From Variovorax boronicumulans (GTDB lineage Bacteria; Pseudomonadota; Gammaproteobacteria; Burkholderiales; Burkholderiaceae_C), in contig NZ_JARXVG010000006.1 in the NCBI RefSeq assembly GCF_029892485.1, forward strand, positions 310,001 to 374,000: 64,000 nt of DNA, in the 5' to 3' direction. Under the pieces are notes generated by a model. The model was not told the origin of the DNA, ran no database searches, and worked only from the letters and a program-made list of their open reading frames with translations. Within the stretch, counting starts at the first letter, position 1. The number at the start of each line of letters is the position of its first letter. Below are positions 20,605 to 32,374 of the stretch, one piece after another. The position numbers were made by a program, and so were the translations under genes.

Positions 20605-20745
20605 TCAGAAACAGGACCACACCTGGTCGACCAGCGTCACCAGAAACTCGGGGTGGGTATAGAGCATGAACACGCCGCCCAGCGCCGCCAGCACGGCGGC
20701 GAGCCAGCCGGCGTGTGCGAGGTGGTGGCGCATTTGCGGTGTCAT
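20605..20745 (-). CDS. Small single-pass membrane protein
   Basis: 46-residue peptide, MTPQMRHHLAHAGWLAAVLAALGGVFMLYTHPEF..., with one TM helix at about 13-29. A second in-frame Met at position 5 is an alternative start. It lies between the MFS gene and the methyltransferase gene on the same strand with short spacers, which supports expression. Function unknown. Confidence 0.55.
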   Translation of the reverse strand: MTPQMRHHLAHAGWLAAVLAALGGVFMLYTHPEFLVTLVDQVWSCF

Positions 20746-20762
20746 GACCCGATTGTCCGCAA

Positions 20763-21986
20763 TCAGCCCGGCACGGCGGCCGGCCCGGTTCCGCGGGCGA
20801 TGGCATGTTCCTTGACCGGCAGGTTGATCAGCGCCGCGAACACGCCCAGCGCGATCGCGATGTACCAGACGATGTCGTAGCTGCCCGTGGTGTCGTACAG
20901 GTAGCCGCCGAGCCACACACCCAGGAACGAGCCGACCTGGTGGCTCAGGAACACGAAGCCGCTGAGCATCGACAGGTGCGCCACCCCGAAGATCCCCGCC
21001 ACGATCGCATTGGTCGCCGGCACGGTCGAGAGCCACAGGAAGCCCATCGCCGCCGAGAAGACGTAAACGCTGAGCGGCGAGATCGGCACGATCAGGAAGA
21101 GCGCGATCGACACCGCCCGCGCGAAGTAGATCGCCGCGAGGATCTTGCGCTTGGCCAGCGTCTGCCCGAGCAGACCGACCGTGTACGTGCCGAACACATT
21201 GAAGAGCCCGATCAGCGCCAGCGCATAGCCGGCCACGTCGGCCGGGAGGCTCCGGTCGCGCAGGTAGGTCGGCATGTGGATGCCGATGAAGGCCAGCTGG
21301 AAGCCACAGACGAAATAACCCGCCATCAGCAAGCCGAAACTCGGGTAGCGGAAGGCCTCGCCCACCGCCTGCAGCACCGACTGGTCGCGGTGCCCGGCCA
21401 GCGCCGCCGTCCGGGGCTCGCGCAGGCCGAAGGCCAGCGGCACGATCACCAGCACCAGCACTGCGAGCAACGCCAGCGCGGTCTGCCAGCCGAACTGGCC
21501 GATCAGGCGACCCTCGATGGGCGCCATCAGGAATTGGCCGAACGAGCCGGCGGCCGCCGCCACGCCCATGGCCCAGGAGCGTCGCTCGGCCGGAATCTGC
21601 CGCCCGATCACGCCGTAGATCACTGCATAGGTGGTGCCCGCCTGCGCCGCGCCGATCAGCACGCCCGCGCTCAGTGTGAACAGCAGCGGCGTTGGCGAAT
21701 GCGCCATGCCCAGCAGCCCCAGGCCGTAGAACACCGCGCCGCCGATCAGCACCCGGAAGGCTCCGAACCGGTCGGCCAGCATGCCCGCGAAGACGCCGAA
21801 GATGCCCCACGAGAGGTTCTGGATCGCCAGCGCGAAGGAGAAGGTCTGGCGGCTCCAGTCCTGGGCCTGCGTGATCGGCTGCAGCCAGAGGCCGAAGCCG
21901 TGGCGGATGCCCATCGAGAGCGTGACGATCATGGCGCCGCAGAACAGCACCTGCTTGATCGAGAGAGTGGGCGTGGGGGCTTGCAT
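20763..21986 (-). CDS. Major facilitator superfamily transporter
   Basis: About 407 residues with 12 predicted hydrophobic segments. The MFS loop motif is visible as GMLADRFGAFRVLIGG after TM2, and the second half is separated by a cytoplasmic loop containing REPRTAALAGHRDQSV. It resembles oxalate/formate antiporter or monocarboxylate-type carriers. I chose the ATG giving MQAPTPTLSIKQVLF. A GTG six codons upstream is also possible. Substrate unknown. Confidence 0.87.
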   Translation of the reverse strand: MQAPTPTLSIKQVLFCGAMIVTLSMGIRHGFGLWLQPITQAQDWSRQTFSFALAIQNLSWGIFGVFAGMLADRFGAFRVLIGGAVFYGLGLLGMAHSPTPLLFTLSAGVLIGAAQAGTTYAVIYGVIGRQIPAERRSWAMGVAAAAGSFGQFLMAPIEGRLIGQFGWQTALALLAVLVLVIVPLAFGLREPRTAALAGHRDQSVLQAVGEAFRYPSFGLLMAGYFVCGFQLAFIGIHMPTYLRDRSLPADVAGYALALIGLFNVFGTYTVGLLGQTLAKRKILAAIYFARAVSIALFLIVPISPLSVYVFSAAMGFLWLSTVPATNAIVAGIFGVAHLSMLSGFVFLSHQVGSFLGVWLGGYLYDTTGSYDIVWYIAIALGVFAALINLPVKEHAIARGTGPAAVPG

Positions 21987-22126
21987 GCCTTCGAATGTAG
22001 CCACTGCGTGCTGTGGCAGGCAGGCAGGCGGCCAAAGCCATTGATGATTTATCGGCGCCGTTTCAATGCGTATCCGGCATCAAAGCGCCTGCTGTATGGG
22101 TATCCAGTTGTTTGGCGGCGACTGAC

Positions 22127-22132
22127 TACAAT
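22127..22132 (+). promoter_or_regulatory. Putative -10 box for parE
   Basis: TACAAT ends eight bases before the parE ATG (22141). Transcription from it would start within a couple of bases of the start codon, giving an essentially leaderless mRNA. Confidence 0.4.
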
Positions 22133-22140
22133 CCGCCCCC

Positions 22141-24129
<1,989 letters not shown>

Positions 24130-24152
24130 TCCCCGTGACCCTTACAGATTTC

Positions 24153-25070
24153 ATGCGTCCGCTGCTGTTGGCTTTGCTGCTGTGCTTGCAGCAGGGAATG
24201 GCGCACGCCGCTGACATCTACGGCTACATCGACAGCAAGGGCGTTGCGCACTTCGCTGCAGAGAAGGTCGACGAGCGCTACCAGATCTTCTTCCGCGGCG
24301 GCCAGAGCTTCGACACTGCGCAGGGCCTTTCCCCGCTTTCACGCAGCGGGCGCAAGTTCGACGGCAAGGTGCCGCCGGCTTCGCAGAGCCTGCTGGCGCT
24401 CTTCGAGGCCTCGCCGAGCTACAAGACCGCCAAGGCCGCGCTGCGCGATGCCTCGAACAAGCATTCGATCGACTACGAGTTGCTGCAGGCACTGATCGCC
24501 ACCGAATCCGGCTTCGACGCGCAGGCCGTCTCGCCCAAGGGCGCGATGGGCCTGATGCAGCTCATGCCAGCGACCGCGCAGCGCTACGGCGTTGCTGCGG
24601 ACAAGCGCACCACCATCGAGAAGAAGCTGTTCGATCCACGCATCAACATCGCCGCCGGCTCCCGCTACCTGCGCGACCTGATCGCGATGTTCCCGGGGCA
24701 GATCGAACTGGCGCTCGCCGCCTACAACGCAGGCGAGGGCGCGGTGCAGCGCGCGGGCAACAAGATCCCGAACTACAAGGAAACGCAGAACTACGTGCAG
24801 ACGGTTCTGCAGCTCTATGCGTACCTGAAGCCCGGCGCGACCGGGCGCATCGGCGGCAGCGGCGGTGGCAAGTCGCCTGGCCGCATCCGCATGGAAATGG
24901 GCGGCGCCGTCGGCCGCGGCAACATGCCGCCCGACCGGCCCTGGCTGCCGGCCGCCTCGCCGGCCACGCCCGCGCTGCCGGCGCCGGCCGAAGTGCCGAC
25001 CTCTCCCTACATGCCCGAAGTGCCGGTCTCGTCCATGACAGGCGCGCCTTCGGTGGCCATGTCCGAATAA
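24153..25070 (+). CDS. Lytic transglycosylase, SLT family
   Basis: 305-residue secreted peptidoglycan lyase. The signal peptide is [20 protein letters not shown] short DUF4124-like segment ([21 protein letters not shown]) follows, then an SLT domain with the catalytic Glu in [34 protein letters not shown] and the [13 protein letters not shown] motif. The C-terminal ~80 residues are Gly/Pro/Ala-rich and disordered. A GTG at 24135 could add six residues. It is wedged between parE and parC. Confidence 0.93.
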   Translation: MRPLLLALLLCLQQGMAHAADIYGYIDSKGVAHFAAEKVDERYQIFFRGGQSFDTAQGLSPLSRSGRKFDGKVPPASQSLLALFEASPSYKTAKAALRDASNKHSIDYELLQALIATESGFDAQAVSPKGAMGLMQLMPATAQRYGVAADKRTTIEKKLFDPRINIAAGSRYLRDLIAMFPGQIELALAAYNAGEGAVQRAGNKIPNYKETQNYVQTVLQLYAYLKPGATGRIGGSGGGKSPGRIRMEMGGAVGRGNMPPDRPWLPAASPATPALPAPAEVPTSPYMPEVPVSSMTGAPSVAMSE

Positions 25071-25104
25071 ACAAGCAACAAAAATCATCCGGAAACGACA
25101 GACG

Positions 25105-27504
25105 ATGGATTCCCAACCTCCGCTCGACCTCGGCGGCCCCACCGACGGCGACACCACCCTCACACTGGCCGACTACGCGCAGACCGCCTACCTCGAATAC
25201 GCGCTCAGCGTGGTCAAGGGCCGCGCGCTCCCCGACGTGTCCGACGGCCAGAAGCCGGTGCAGCGGCGCATCCTGTACTCGATGTCGCGCATGGGCCTGG
25301 GCTTCGGCGGCACCAACGGCACCGTGGGCGCCAAGCCCGTCAAGAGCGCGCGCGTGGTCGGCGACGTGCTGGGCCGCTTCCACCCGCACAGCGACCAGGC
25401 CGCCTACGACGCGCTGGTGCGCATGGCGCAAGACTTCTCGCAGCGCTACCCGCTGGTCGACGGCCAGGGCAACTTCGGCAGCCGCGACGGCGACGGCGCC
25501 GCGGCCATGCGCTACACCGAAGCGCGCCTGGCCCGCATCACCAGCCTGCTGCTCGACGAGATTGACGAAGGCACGGTCGACTTCATTCCCAACTACGACG
25601 GCAGCACCGAAGAGCCGCGCCTGCTGCCCGCGCGTCTGCCGTTCACGCTGCTCAACGGCGCGAGCGGCATCGCTGTCGGCCTGGCCACCGAAATCCCGAG
25701 CCACAACCTGCGCGAGATAGCCGACGCCTGCGTCGCGCTGATCAAGTCGAACGGCAAGCTGAGCGAAGAAGAGCTGCTGGCGATCGTGCCCGGCCCCGAC
25801 TACCCGGGCGGCGCGCAGATCATCAGCGGCCCGGGCGACATCGCTGATGCCTACCGCACGGGCCGCGGCTCGCTCAAGGTGCGCGCACGCTGGAAGATCG
25901 AAGACCTCGCGCGCGGCCAGTGGCAGCTCGTGGTCAATGAATTGCCGCCCGGCGTCAGCACGCAGAAGGTGCTCGAGGAGATCGAGGAAATCACCAACCC
26001 GAAGGTCAAGGCCGGCAAGAAGGCGCTCTCTGCCGACCAGACGCAACTGAAGGCCGCGATGCTGTCGGTGCTCGACGTGGTGCGCGACGAATCGAGCAAG
26101 GACGCCGCCGTGCGGCTCGTGTTCGAGCCCAAGACCTCGCGCATCAGCCAGGAAGAGTTCATCACGACGCTGCTCGCGCAGACCTCGCTCGAAACCTCCT
26201 CGTCGATCAACCTGACCATGGTCGGTATCGACGGCAAGCCCACGCAGAAGTCGCTGCGCCAGATGCTCAACGAGTGGATCGCGTTCCGCGAGATCACCGT
26301 CGAGAAACGCTCGCGGCATCGCCTGAACAAGGTGCTCGAGCGCATCCACATCCTCGAAGGCCGGCAGCTGGTGCTGCTGAACATCGACGAGGTGATCGCG
26401 ATCATCCGTACGGCGGAAGAGCCGAAGGCAGCGCTGATCGCGCGCTTCAATCTCAGCGACGTACAGGCGGAGGACATTCTTGAAATCCGGCTGCGCCAGC
26501 TTGCACGGCTGGAGGGCATCAAGATCCAGCAGCAGCTCGACGAGTTGCGCACGGAACAGAAGAAGCTCGAAGACATCCTCGGCAGCCCGGCCACGCTGCG
26601 CCGCCTGCTGAGCAAGGAAATCGAGGCCGACGCCAAGACCTTCGAAGACCCGCGCCGCACGCTGATCCAGGCCGAGAAGCGTGCCGTGGCCGAAGTGAAG
26701 GTGGTCGACGAACCCGTCACCGTGATCGTGTCGCAGAAGGGCTGGGTCCGTGCCCAGAAGGGCTGGGCCAGCGAGAAGGCCGCGAACGGGAGCAATGGCT
26801 CCTCGACGCCCGAGTACAGCTTCAAGTCCGGCGATGCGCTTTACGGCGCCTTCGAATGCCGCAGCGTCGACACGCTGCTGGTCTTCGGGTCCGCCAAGGA
26901 CAAGAGCGTGCGCGTCTACACCGTGCCCGTGGCGTCGCTCCCCGGCGCGCGCGGCGACGGCCAGCCCGTCACCACGCTCATCGACCTCGATGCCGGCACG
27001 CACGTCACCCACTTCTTCGCGGGCCCTGTGGGCGCGAGCGTGCTGCTGGCCAACACCGGCGGCTACGGCTTCATCGCGACGGTCGAGAACATGATGTCGC
27101 GCCAGCGCGGCGGCAAGGCCTTCATCGACGTGGGCGAGGGCGAGCAGCTCTGCCGCCCCTCGCTGGTGGGCGGCGCGAGTGGCGCCGAGCCGATGCCTGC
27201 CGCCACGCACGTGGCCTGCGCGTCGACCGGCGGCCGCATCCTGACCTTCGACATCGCCGAGCTCAAGAGCCTGCCCAAGGGCGGCCGCGGCCTCACGCTG
27301 ATCGACCTGGAGCCCAAGGACACCCTCGCGGGTGCCGCGGCCTACACGCGCAGCGTGAAGATCGAAGGCATCGGTCGCGGCGGCAAGGAGCGCGACGAGA
27401 CGCTGGAGATCCGCACCCTCAACAACGCGCGCGGCACCCGTGCGCGCAAGGGCAAGGCGGCCGACCTGGGCTTCAAGCCGGCCAGCATCGTGCGGGTGTT
27501 GTGA
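25105..27504 (+). CDS. parC: DNA topoisomerase IV subunit A
   Basis: 799-residue DNA breakage-reunion subunit. The N-terminal winged helix contains the catalytic Tyr in [10 protein letters not shown] (Y137), and the family block [35 protein letters not shown] precedes it. A coiled-coil gate region (residues ~400-520, [20 protein letters not shown]) and a C-terminal beta-pinwheel follow. It works with ParE. The stop overlaps the next ATG by one base. Confidence 0.97.
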   Translation: MDSQPPLDLGGPTDGDTTLTLADYAQTAYLEYALSVVKGRALPDVSDGQKPVQRRILYSMSRMGLGFGGTNGTVGAKPVKSARVVGDVLGRFHPHSDQAAYDALVRMAQDFSQRYPLVDGQGNFGSRDGDGAAAMRYTEARLARITSLLLDEIDEGTVDFIPNYDGSTEEPRLLPARLPFTLLNGASGIAVGLATEIPSHNLREIADACVALIKSNGKLSEEELLAIVPGPDYPGGAQIISGPGDIADAYRTGRGSLKVRARWKIEDLARGQWQLVVNELPPGVSTQKVLEEIEEITNPKVKAGKKALSADQTQLKAAMLSVLDVVRDESSKDAAVRLVFEPKTSRISQEEFITTLLAQTSLETSSSINLTMVGIDGKPTQKSLRQMLNEWIAFREITVEKRSRHRLNKVLERIHILEGRQLVLLNIDEVIAIIRTAEEPKAALIARFNLSDVQAEDILEIRLRQLARLEGIKIQQQLDELRTEQKKLEDILGSPATLRRLLSKEIEADAKTFEDPRRTLIQAEKRAVAEVKVVDEPVTVIVSQKGWVRAQKGWASEKAANGSNGSSTPEYSFKSGDALYGAFECRSVDTLLVFGSAKDKSVRVYTVPVASLPGARGDGQPVTTLIDLDAGTHVTHFFAGPVGASVLLANTGGYGFIATVENMMSRQRGGKAFIDVGEGEQLCRPSLVGGASGAEPMPAATHVACASTGGRILTFDIAELKSLPKGGRGLTLIDLEPKDTLAGAAAYTRSVKIEGIGRGGKERDETLEIRTLNNARGTRARKGKAADLGFKPASIVRVL

Positions 27505-27695
27505 TGGGCGGCATCGACATCAGCGTCATCGGCCTGTTCATCGCGGTGGTCACCGGCCTCGCCAGCTTCCTGGTGGGCCGGCACTTCCGGATGAAGCGCG
27601 CGGCGAAGCGGCGCGAGAAGGACCGCGTCGCGGCGCAGGCCATCGAGACCCGGCAGGTGCGCCGGGCGCGCGAGCGGCGCGAAGGCGGCAGGTGA
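27504..27695 (+). CDS. Small membrane-anchored basic protein downstream of parC
   Basis: 63 residues: one TM helix (about 5-25, DISVIGLFIAVVTGLASFLVG), then a strongly basic tail rich in Arg/Lys (FRMKRAAKRREKDRVAAQ..RRARERREGGR). Its ATG overlaps the parC stop by one base (TGATG), which suggests coupled translation. No family recognised. Confidence 0.6.
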   Translation: MGGIDISVIGLFIAVVTGLASFLVGRHFRMKRAAKRREKDRVAAQAIETRQVRRARERREGGR

Positions 27696-27714
27696 GCGGA
27701 GCGCGGGCGAGGGG

Positions 27715-28845
27715 CTAGCGCAGCCCGTGCCACCACCGCGTGTTGGTGCGCGCCTGCCCCACCGTCACCACCTCCCCGATCACCGGCGTCGCGAGCTCGA
27801 TCTTCTTGGCTTCCGTCAGGCTCGCGATGCGGTCCAGCGGGTCGTGCCAGGTGTGGAACGAAAGATCGAAGGTGCTGTTGTGCACCGAGAAGAACACCTT
27901 GCCGCGCAGGTCCTCGAAGGCCTGCACGCTCTGCTCGGGGGTCATGTGCACGCCGGGCCAGTAGGCGTCGTAGGCGCCGTTTTCCATCAGTGCCAGGTCG
28001 AAGCCGCCGAAGCGCTCGCCGATCTGCTTGAAACCCTGGAAGTAGCCCGAATCGCCGCTGTAGAAGATGCGCTGCTCGCCGCTTTGGACCACCCATGAGG
28101 CCCACAACGTGCGGCCGCGGTCCGAAAGCGTGCGGCCCGAGAAATGCTGGGCCGGCGTGGCGGTGAGCTTCACGCCGTCGTGCTCGGCGTCCTGCCACCA
28201 GTCGAGCTCGGTCACGCGCTCGGCGGGCACGCCCATCACCAGCAGCCGCGAGCGCACGCCCAGCGGCACGAAGTAGTGCTTGACGCTCTTGGCGAGGTAT
28301 TCGATGGTCGCCACGTCCAGGTGGTCGTAGTGGTCGTGCGAAAGGATCACGCCTTCGATGGGCGGCAACTGCTCCAGCGCGATCGGCGGCTTGTGAAAGC
28401 GCTTCGGGCCGGCCCACTGCACCGGCGATGCGCGCTCGCTGAACACCGGGTCGATCAGCCAGTACTTGCCTCGCAGCTTGAGCAGGTGCGACGAGTGGCC
28501 GAGGCGCACCACGTGGTTGGCCTTGGCGTCGAGCGCGTCCAGGTCCTTCGCGCTGATTTCGCGCACCGGGATCGCATCGACCGGCACCGTGTCGACCTTG
28601 CTCCCCACGATGAAGCGCGACCAGATGCGCCAGGCGCTGGCCGAGGGCTTCTCGTCGGGGTTGGCCATGTTCTGGAAGACGCCGTCACGGAACTGCGGCG
28701 AGTTCTCGTAGCGTCCGTATTCGCTCGTGCCACCACCGGCGGCGCTGCAGCCCGCGACGAAGGCGCAGCCGGCTGCCGCGAGCGCCGTGCCCCGGCGCAG
28801 GAGTTGGGGCAGGTAGGAGCCCTGCGAAGACGAGTCGTCAGCCAT
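27715..28845 (-). CDS. MBL-fold hydrolase (RomA/NAPE-PLD-like), probable lipoprotein
   Basis: 376 residues. The N-terminus has a hydrophobic stretch ending in a lipobox-like FVAGC, with a twin-arginine-like QLLRRGTALAAA before it. The catalytic domain has the MBL metal motif SHDHYDHLD and the signature VRLGHSSHLLKLRGKYWLIDPVFSERASP shared with RomA and N-acyl-phosphatidylethanolamine phospholipase D-like proteins. Further ligands appear in FYSGDSGYF and FFSVHNSTFDLS. It is probably a periplasmic or membrane-bound phosphodiesterase. Substrate unknown. Confidence 0.85.
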   Translation of the reverse strand: MADDSSSQGSYLPQLLRRGTALAAAGCAFVAGCSAAGGGTSEYGRYENSPQFRDGVFQNMANPDEKPSASAWRIWSRFIVGSKVDTVPVDAIPVREISAKDLDALDAKANHVVRLGHSSHLLKLRGKYWLIDPVFSERASPVQWAGPKRFHKPPIALEQLPPIEGVILSHDHYDHLDVATIEYLAKSVKHYFVPLGVRSRLLVMGVPAERVTELDWWQDAEHDGVKLTATPAQHFSGRTLSDRGRTLWASWVVQSGEQRIFYSGDSGYFQGFKQIGERFGGFDLALMENGAYDAYWPGVHMTPEQSVQAFEDLRGKVFFSVHNSTFDLSFHTWHDPLDRIASLTEAKKIELATPVIGEVVTVGQARTNTRWWHGLR

Positions 28846-29053
28846 GGGAAGAAACCTCTGGACGTGTGTTTGTGTGGAGGCGCGAGACTATCCGCAGCCG
28901 ATGTTTCAATGGTTTCAGCGACAGAAACATTCGGGGCGCAGGGGGATTTCCGGCCTGCGCGCCGGGCCCGTCCCTATGCCATGCGCTCTATGGCACGCCG
29001 CGCCTCGCCCCGGCACACTCGGGCGCTTCATGGGCCATGAGAGGGCGATCCAC

Positions 29054-30643
29054 ATGAGCGGCAACCGCTATCCCATCATCTACGTGCGTGGCTATGCCAT
29101 GACCGAGTCCGAGCGCGACGAGACCGCGGCCGATCCGTTCTGCGGCTTCAACGTCGGCTCCACGGTCTACCGGGCCACGGTCAAGAAGGACGCCCCCGCG
29201 CAGAAGTTTGTCTTCGAGTCGCCGGTGGTGCGTCTCCTGGCCGACTTCCAGTACCAGAGCGTCTACCAGAACGGCCTGGACATCCTCGATGACGACTGGA
29301 AGCCCTCGCCCGACGAGACCGGCAAGGACGTGGACGGCATCCCCTCGGCCTCGGTCATCATCTACCGCTACTACGACACCGGCTCGGAGCTCTTGGGCGA
29401 CGGCAAGGCGCGCAACATCACGGTGTATGCGCAGGGCCTGAGCAAACTGATCCTGCGCGTGCGCGACCTGGTGGCGCAGCGCGAAGGCGCGGCCACCAAA
29501 GCGGATTTCCGCTGCTACCTGGTGGCGCATTCGATGGGCGGGCTGGTGGTGCGCGCCTTCCTGCAGAACCCGGCGCTGGGCGACCCCGCCGCGCGGGCCT
29601 GCGTGGACAAGGTGTTCACCTATGCCACGCCGCACAACGGCATCGACATGGGCGGCGTCAACATCCCGGGCTGGCTCACGGCCAACGAGATGAACACCTT
29701 CAATCGCGAGAAGATGTCCGAGTTCCTTGCCACGCCGGCCATCGATGGCCGCATGGACTACCTGCCGATCACGGCCTTCCCGGCCGAGCGCTTCTTCTGC
29801 ATGGTGGGCTCCAACCGTGGCGACTACGAAACCGCCAAGGGGCTCTCCCGCATGTTCGCGGGCCACGGCAGCGACGGGCTGGTGCGCATCGAGAACGCCT
29901 CGCTCTGGTCCATCGACGCGAACAAGAAAACCCAGCCCGTGGCCACCGCCTACGCCTTTCGTTCGCACTCGGGTTACTTCGGCATCGTCAACTCCGAGGA
30001 GGCTTACCAGAACCTCGTGCGCTTTCTCTTCGGCGACGTGCGGGTGGACCTCTGGTTCGAGGTCGATGGCGTGACCCTGCCGCCCGACCTGCCCAAGGAC
30101 GCCGACGTCGATGCGCTCTACCAGGTCGAGCTCCTGGCCGCGCCGCGCGGCAAGCGCTGGTACCTCAGCCGGCGCGTGGCCGAAGAAGACTCGCCCGCCT
30201 GCCGCACGCACAAGGAGCTGACCGACCCGGCCAGGCCCGAGCGGCGCTCGATCTATCTTTCGACGGTGTTCCTCGCCAACAGGGCCCGCGTCAACCAGGA
30301 CCGCCCGACGCTCGCCTACGCCATGACGCTGGGCGTGCGCGTGCCCGACTACCAGGTGAACAAGAAGTTCTGGCTCGACGGGCACTACGAAGGCAGCTCG
30401 CTGTTCCGCGACACGCTCATCATCGAGATCGCCCCGCCCAAGGCGGAGGACCCGGCGCAGAACTGGAACGTCAAGTACGGCTGGCAGACCGACACGGCGG
30501 GGCAGGCCTCGCTGCCGATGAGCCCCAGGCAATTGGCCGGCGGCAAGCAGCAGTTCATCGTGCCGCTCTCCAGCCTGGGCGCCGCGCCGGCGGCGCCCGG
30601 CATCACCGGCAAGGTGCGGCTGGAGGTGAGCGCCTGGCAGTGA
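29054..30643 (+). CDS. Alpha/beta hydrolase, lipase-like
   Basis: 529 residues. An N-terminal alpha/beta hydrolase domain has the oxyanion strand YPIIYVRGYAMT and the nucleophile elbow AHSMGG (S160), followed by TYATPHNGIDMGG, typical of PGAP1-like/lipase esterases. Probable acid and His lie in the GHGSDGLVRIENASL and FRSHSGYFGIV segments. A C-terminal ~190-residue beta-rich region resembles a carbohydrate- or lipid-binding module. No signal peptide is seen. An ATG 24 bp upstream is an alternative. Its distance from the T6SS genes (about 4 kb) makes an effector role speculative. Confidence 0.8.
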   Translation: MSGNRYPIIYVRGYAMTESERDETAADPFCGFNVGSTVYRATVKKDAPAQKFVFESPVVRLLADFQYQSVYQNGLDILDDDWKPSPDETGKDVDGIPSASVIIYRYYDTGSELLGDGKARNITVYAQGLSKLILRVRDLVAQREGAATKADFRCYLVAHSMGGLVVRAFLQNPALGDPAARACVDKVFTYATPHNGIDMGGVNIPGWLTANEMNTFNREKMSEFLATPAIDGRMDYLPITAFPAERFFCMVGSNRGDYETAKGLSRMFAGHGSDGLVRIENASLWSIDANKKTQPVATAYAFRSHSGYFGIVNSEEAYQNLVRFLFGDVRVDLWFEVDGVTLPPDLPKDADVDALYQVELLAAPRGKRWYLSRRVAEEDSPACRTHKELTDPARPERRSIYLSTVFLANRARVNQDRPTLAYAMTLGVRVPDYQVNKKFWLDGHYEGSSLFRDTLIIEIAPPKAEDPAQNWNVKYGWQTDTAGQASLPMSPRQLAGGKQQFIVPLSSLGAAPAAPGITGKVRLEVSAWQ

Positions 30644-30797
30644 GATCGCCGAGGCCGAAGTCCGTGCGCATGGCCCCACAATTGCATTCGCGTGCATTGC
30701 CTGCTCTTCGTCGGCGCGTTCGTGTTCTTCGCGCTTGTCTCGACCTTTCTTTCCGGCGCCGTCCTCTGGTCGATGCCGGACCTAGCCTTCCAGCACC

Positions 30798-31328
30798 ATG
30801 AAAACTGCCGTTCTCGTCATCGATGTACAGCGCGGTCTTTGCGACGATCCGCCGCGTCCGCACGAAGCCCAGGAAGTGATCCAGCGCATCAACGCGCTCA
30901 CCGGACGCGCCCGCGCGGCCGGCGTGCCGGTGGCCTTCATCCAGCATGAGAACGCGGTCGACCTGGAGTTCGATTCCGAGCGCTGGCAGCTCGCGGATGC
31001 GCTGCAGGTCGATGCCGCAGACACGAAGATCCGCAAGGCCACGCCCGATTCCTTCCTGCGCACACCGCTCGAGGCCTGGCTCATGGGGCAGGGCGTGCGG
31101 CGCGTGGTGATCTGCGGCTACTCGTCGGAGTTCTGTGTGGACACCACCGCCCGCCGCGCGGCCGCGCTGGGCTACGAGGTGGTGCTCGCGGCCGATGCGC
31201 ACACCTCGCACGACAAGCCGCATGCCGCTGGCGCCTTCATCCGAGCGCACCACAACGCGACGCTCGCGGACATCACGAGCTTCGGTGTACGCATCAGTGC
31301 CGTCGCGAGCGCGGAGATCGGTCTCTAG
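30798..31328 (+). CDS. Isochorismatase-like cysteine hydrolase
   Basis: 176-residue cytosolic hydrolase of the isochorismatase/nicotinamidase superfamily. The catalytic triad is intact: D9 in VLVIDVQRG, K80 in KIRKATPDSF and C113 in GYSSEFCVDTTARRAAALGYEVVLAADAH. The cis-peptide region VVICGYSS is also present. These enzymes hydrolyse amides or ureido compounds. Specific substrate unknown. The upstream 154-bp gap holds no gene I can support. It converges on the phosphoesterase gene with a four-base overlap. Confidence 0.9.
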   Translation: MKTAVLVIDVQRGLCDDPPRPHEAQEVIQRINALTGRARAAGVPVAFIQHENAVDLEFDSERWQLADALQVDAADTKIRKATPDSFLRTPLEAWLMGQGVRRVVICGYSSEFCVDTTARRAAALGYEVVLAADAHTSHDKPHAAGAFIRAHHNATLADITSFGVRISAVASAEIGL

Positions 31329-32062
31329 GACATGCGGCCGGTGGCAAGCGCACGGGCCCAGTCGGGCCGTCCGTGCTTCAGCGCGAGTGCCGACATGGCC
31401 GTGTGGTCGTAGGGCACGGCAATCAGCCTGGAGCTCCAGCCGCCGTCGCGCTGCTCGACGATGGCATAGCGTGCATTCGGTGAACCTGTTTCGACCGCAT
31501 GCGGATACGGATGGATGTCGTCGTACGCCGGCAGGCCGACGCTGCCCGGATTGACGATCAATTGCCCGCTCGACGCATGCGCCGCGCGCGGCACATGCGT
31601 GTGCCCGCAGGCGACGAGCGCGGCATCGACATTGCCGAGCCGCGCATCGATTTCCGCCTGCGTGGCCGCGCGGAAGTCGCTGGGCGTGACCGTCTCCAGA
31701 AAGTATTCGAGATCGCTCGCCGGCGTTCCGTGGCAGAGCATCACGTCCGCGCTGAAGCGGTGCGTGTGTGCTAGCGATGCGATCCACGCGAACTCCTTCG
31801 CGCCGAGTTGCGCATGGGCGAACGCGTCGGATGCGCCGCGCATGTCTGCGGGCACGGTGAGCAACTGGCGCTCATGATTTCCGGCAAGGTGAATCCAGTC
31901 CTGAGCCATCAGGAACTGTGCGGTCTCTTGGGGCATCAGCGGGCCGGAGAGGCTGTCACCCAGATTGACGATGGCATCCGCGCCGCGGCGTTCGATGTCC
32001 TCGACCACGGCTTCGAGTGCGGGGAGGTTGCCGTGGATGTCGGAGACGATGGCGAGGCGCAT
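31325..32062 (-). CDS. Metallophosphoesterase (YfcE/MJ0936-like)
   Basis: 245-residue calcineurin-like phosphoesterase. The di-metal motifs are MRLAIVSDIHGNLPALEAV (D8, H10), VNLGDSLSGP (D37), LAGNHERQL and CGHTHVPRA, ending with the family IVNPGSVGLP. Cytosolic, with no signal peptide. It could be a cyclic-nucleotide or other phosphodiesterase. A TAACAT -10-like box lies about 30 bp upstream on the minus strand (32092-32097). Confidence 0.9.
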   Translation of the reverse strand: MRLAIVSDIHGNLPALEAVVEDIERRGADAIVNLGDSLSGPLMPQETAQFLMAQDWIHLAGNHERQLLTVPADMRGASDAFAHAQLGAKEFAWIASLAHTHRFSADVMLCHGTPASDLEYFLETVTPSDFRAATQAEIDARLGNVDAALVACGHTHVPRAAHASSGQLIVNPGSVGLPAYDDIHPYPHAVETGSPNARYAIVEQRDGGWSSRLIAVPYDHTAMSALALKHGRPDWARALATGRMS

Positions 32063-32122
32063 TCAGAGAGGTGTGCGTTGGAGAGAGGGCGATGTTAGTT
32101 TGCCGGGCGGAGTTCGGGGCGT

Positions 32123-32218
32123 GTGCACAGGGCACCGGGTACTCCCCTCCGCGAATGTCCCCCGGCCTGCGGCCTCCTCCTTGATTTCGCTGCGGGGAGC
32201 ACCCGATGCCCTGTGCAC
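32123..32218. repeat. Intergenic stem-loop repeat, unit A
   Basis: The 25-base ends (32123-32147 and 32194-32218, beginning GTGCACAGGGCACCGGGT) are inverted repeats with two mismatches. They enclose a core TCCGCGAATGTCCCCCG...CCTCCTTGATTTCGCTG. The unit would fold into a long stem-loop. The core recurs inverted at 32291-32337. Confidence 0.8.
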
Positions 32219-32230
32219 CTGGGCGCGCTG

Positions 32231-32253
32231 CTGGTTATCGGCCGATTAACCAG
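32231..32253. repeat. Near-perfect palindrome between repeat units
   Basis: CTGGTTATCGGCCGATTAAC CAG is a 23-base near-palindrome sitting roughly midway between the two opposed copies of the repeat core. It could be a protein site or simply the loop-proximal part of a larger hairpin. Confidence 0.5.
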
Positions 32254-32290
32254 CGCTCTGGAAACGTTCACTCCGATGGGGTGCCTTGCG

Positions 32291-32337
32291 CAGCGAAATC
32301 AAGGAGGAGCGAAGCGGGGGACATTCGCGGAGCAAGG
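32291..32337. repeat. Intergenic repeat core, unit B (inverted copy)
   Basis: CAGCGAAATCAAGGAGG...CGGGGGACATTCGCGGAG is the reverse complement of the core at 32148-32192, with a diverged centre. The two cores form a mirror-image element of about 190 bp filling the 312-bp gap between the phosphoesterase gene and the CorA-like gene. No coding gene is seen there. Confidence 0.8.
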
Positions 32338-32374
32338 TACCCCGTCGGCGTGATCGCCGCCCTGAACAGGCGAC

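Noticed and set aside
28846..29053. Extended N-terminus of the lipase-like gene to 28844
   Set aside because: The frame is open, but the added residues are low-quality and overlap the start of the divergent gene. MSGNRYPIIYVRGY is the natural start.
30644..30797. Small hydrophobic frame (starting HCLLFVGAFVFFALVST) before the isochorismatase gene
   Set aside because: The GTG start has no convincing ribosome site and the frame overlaps the start of a well supported gene.
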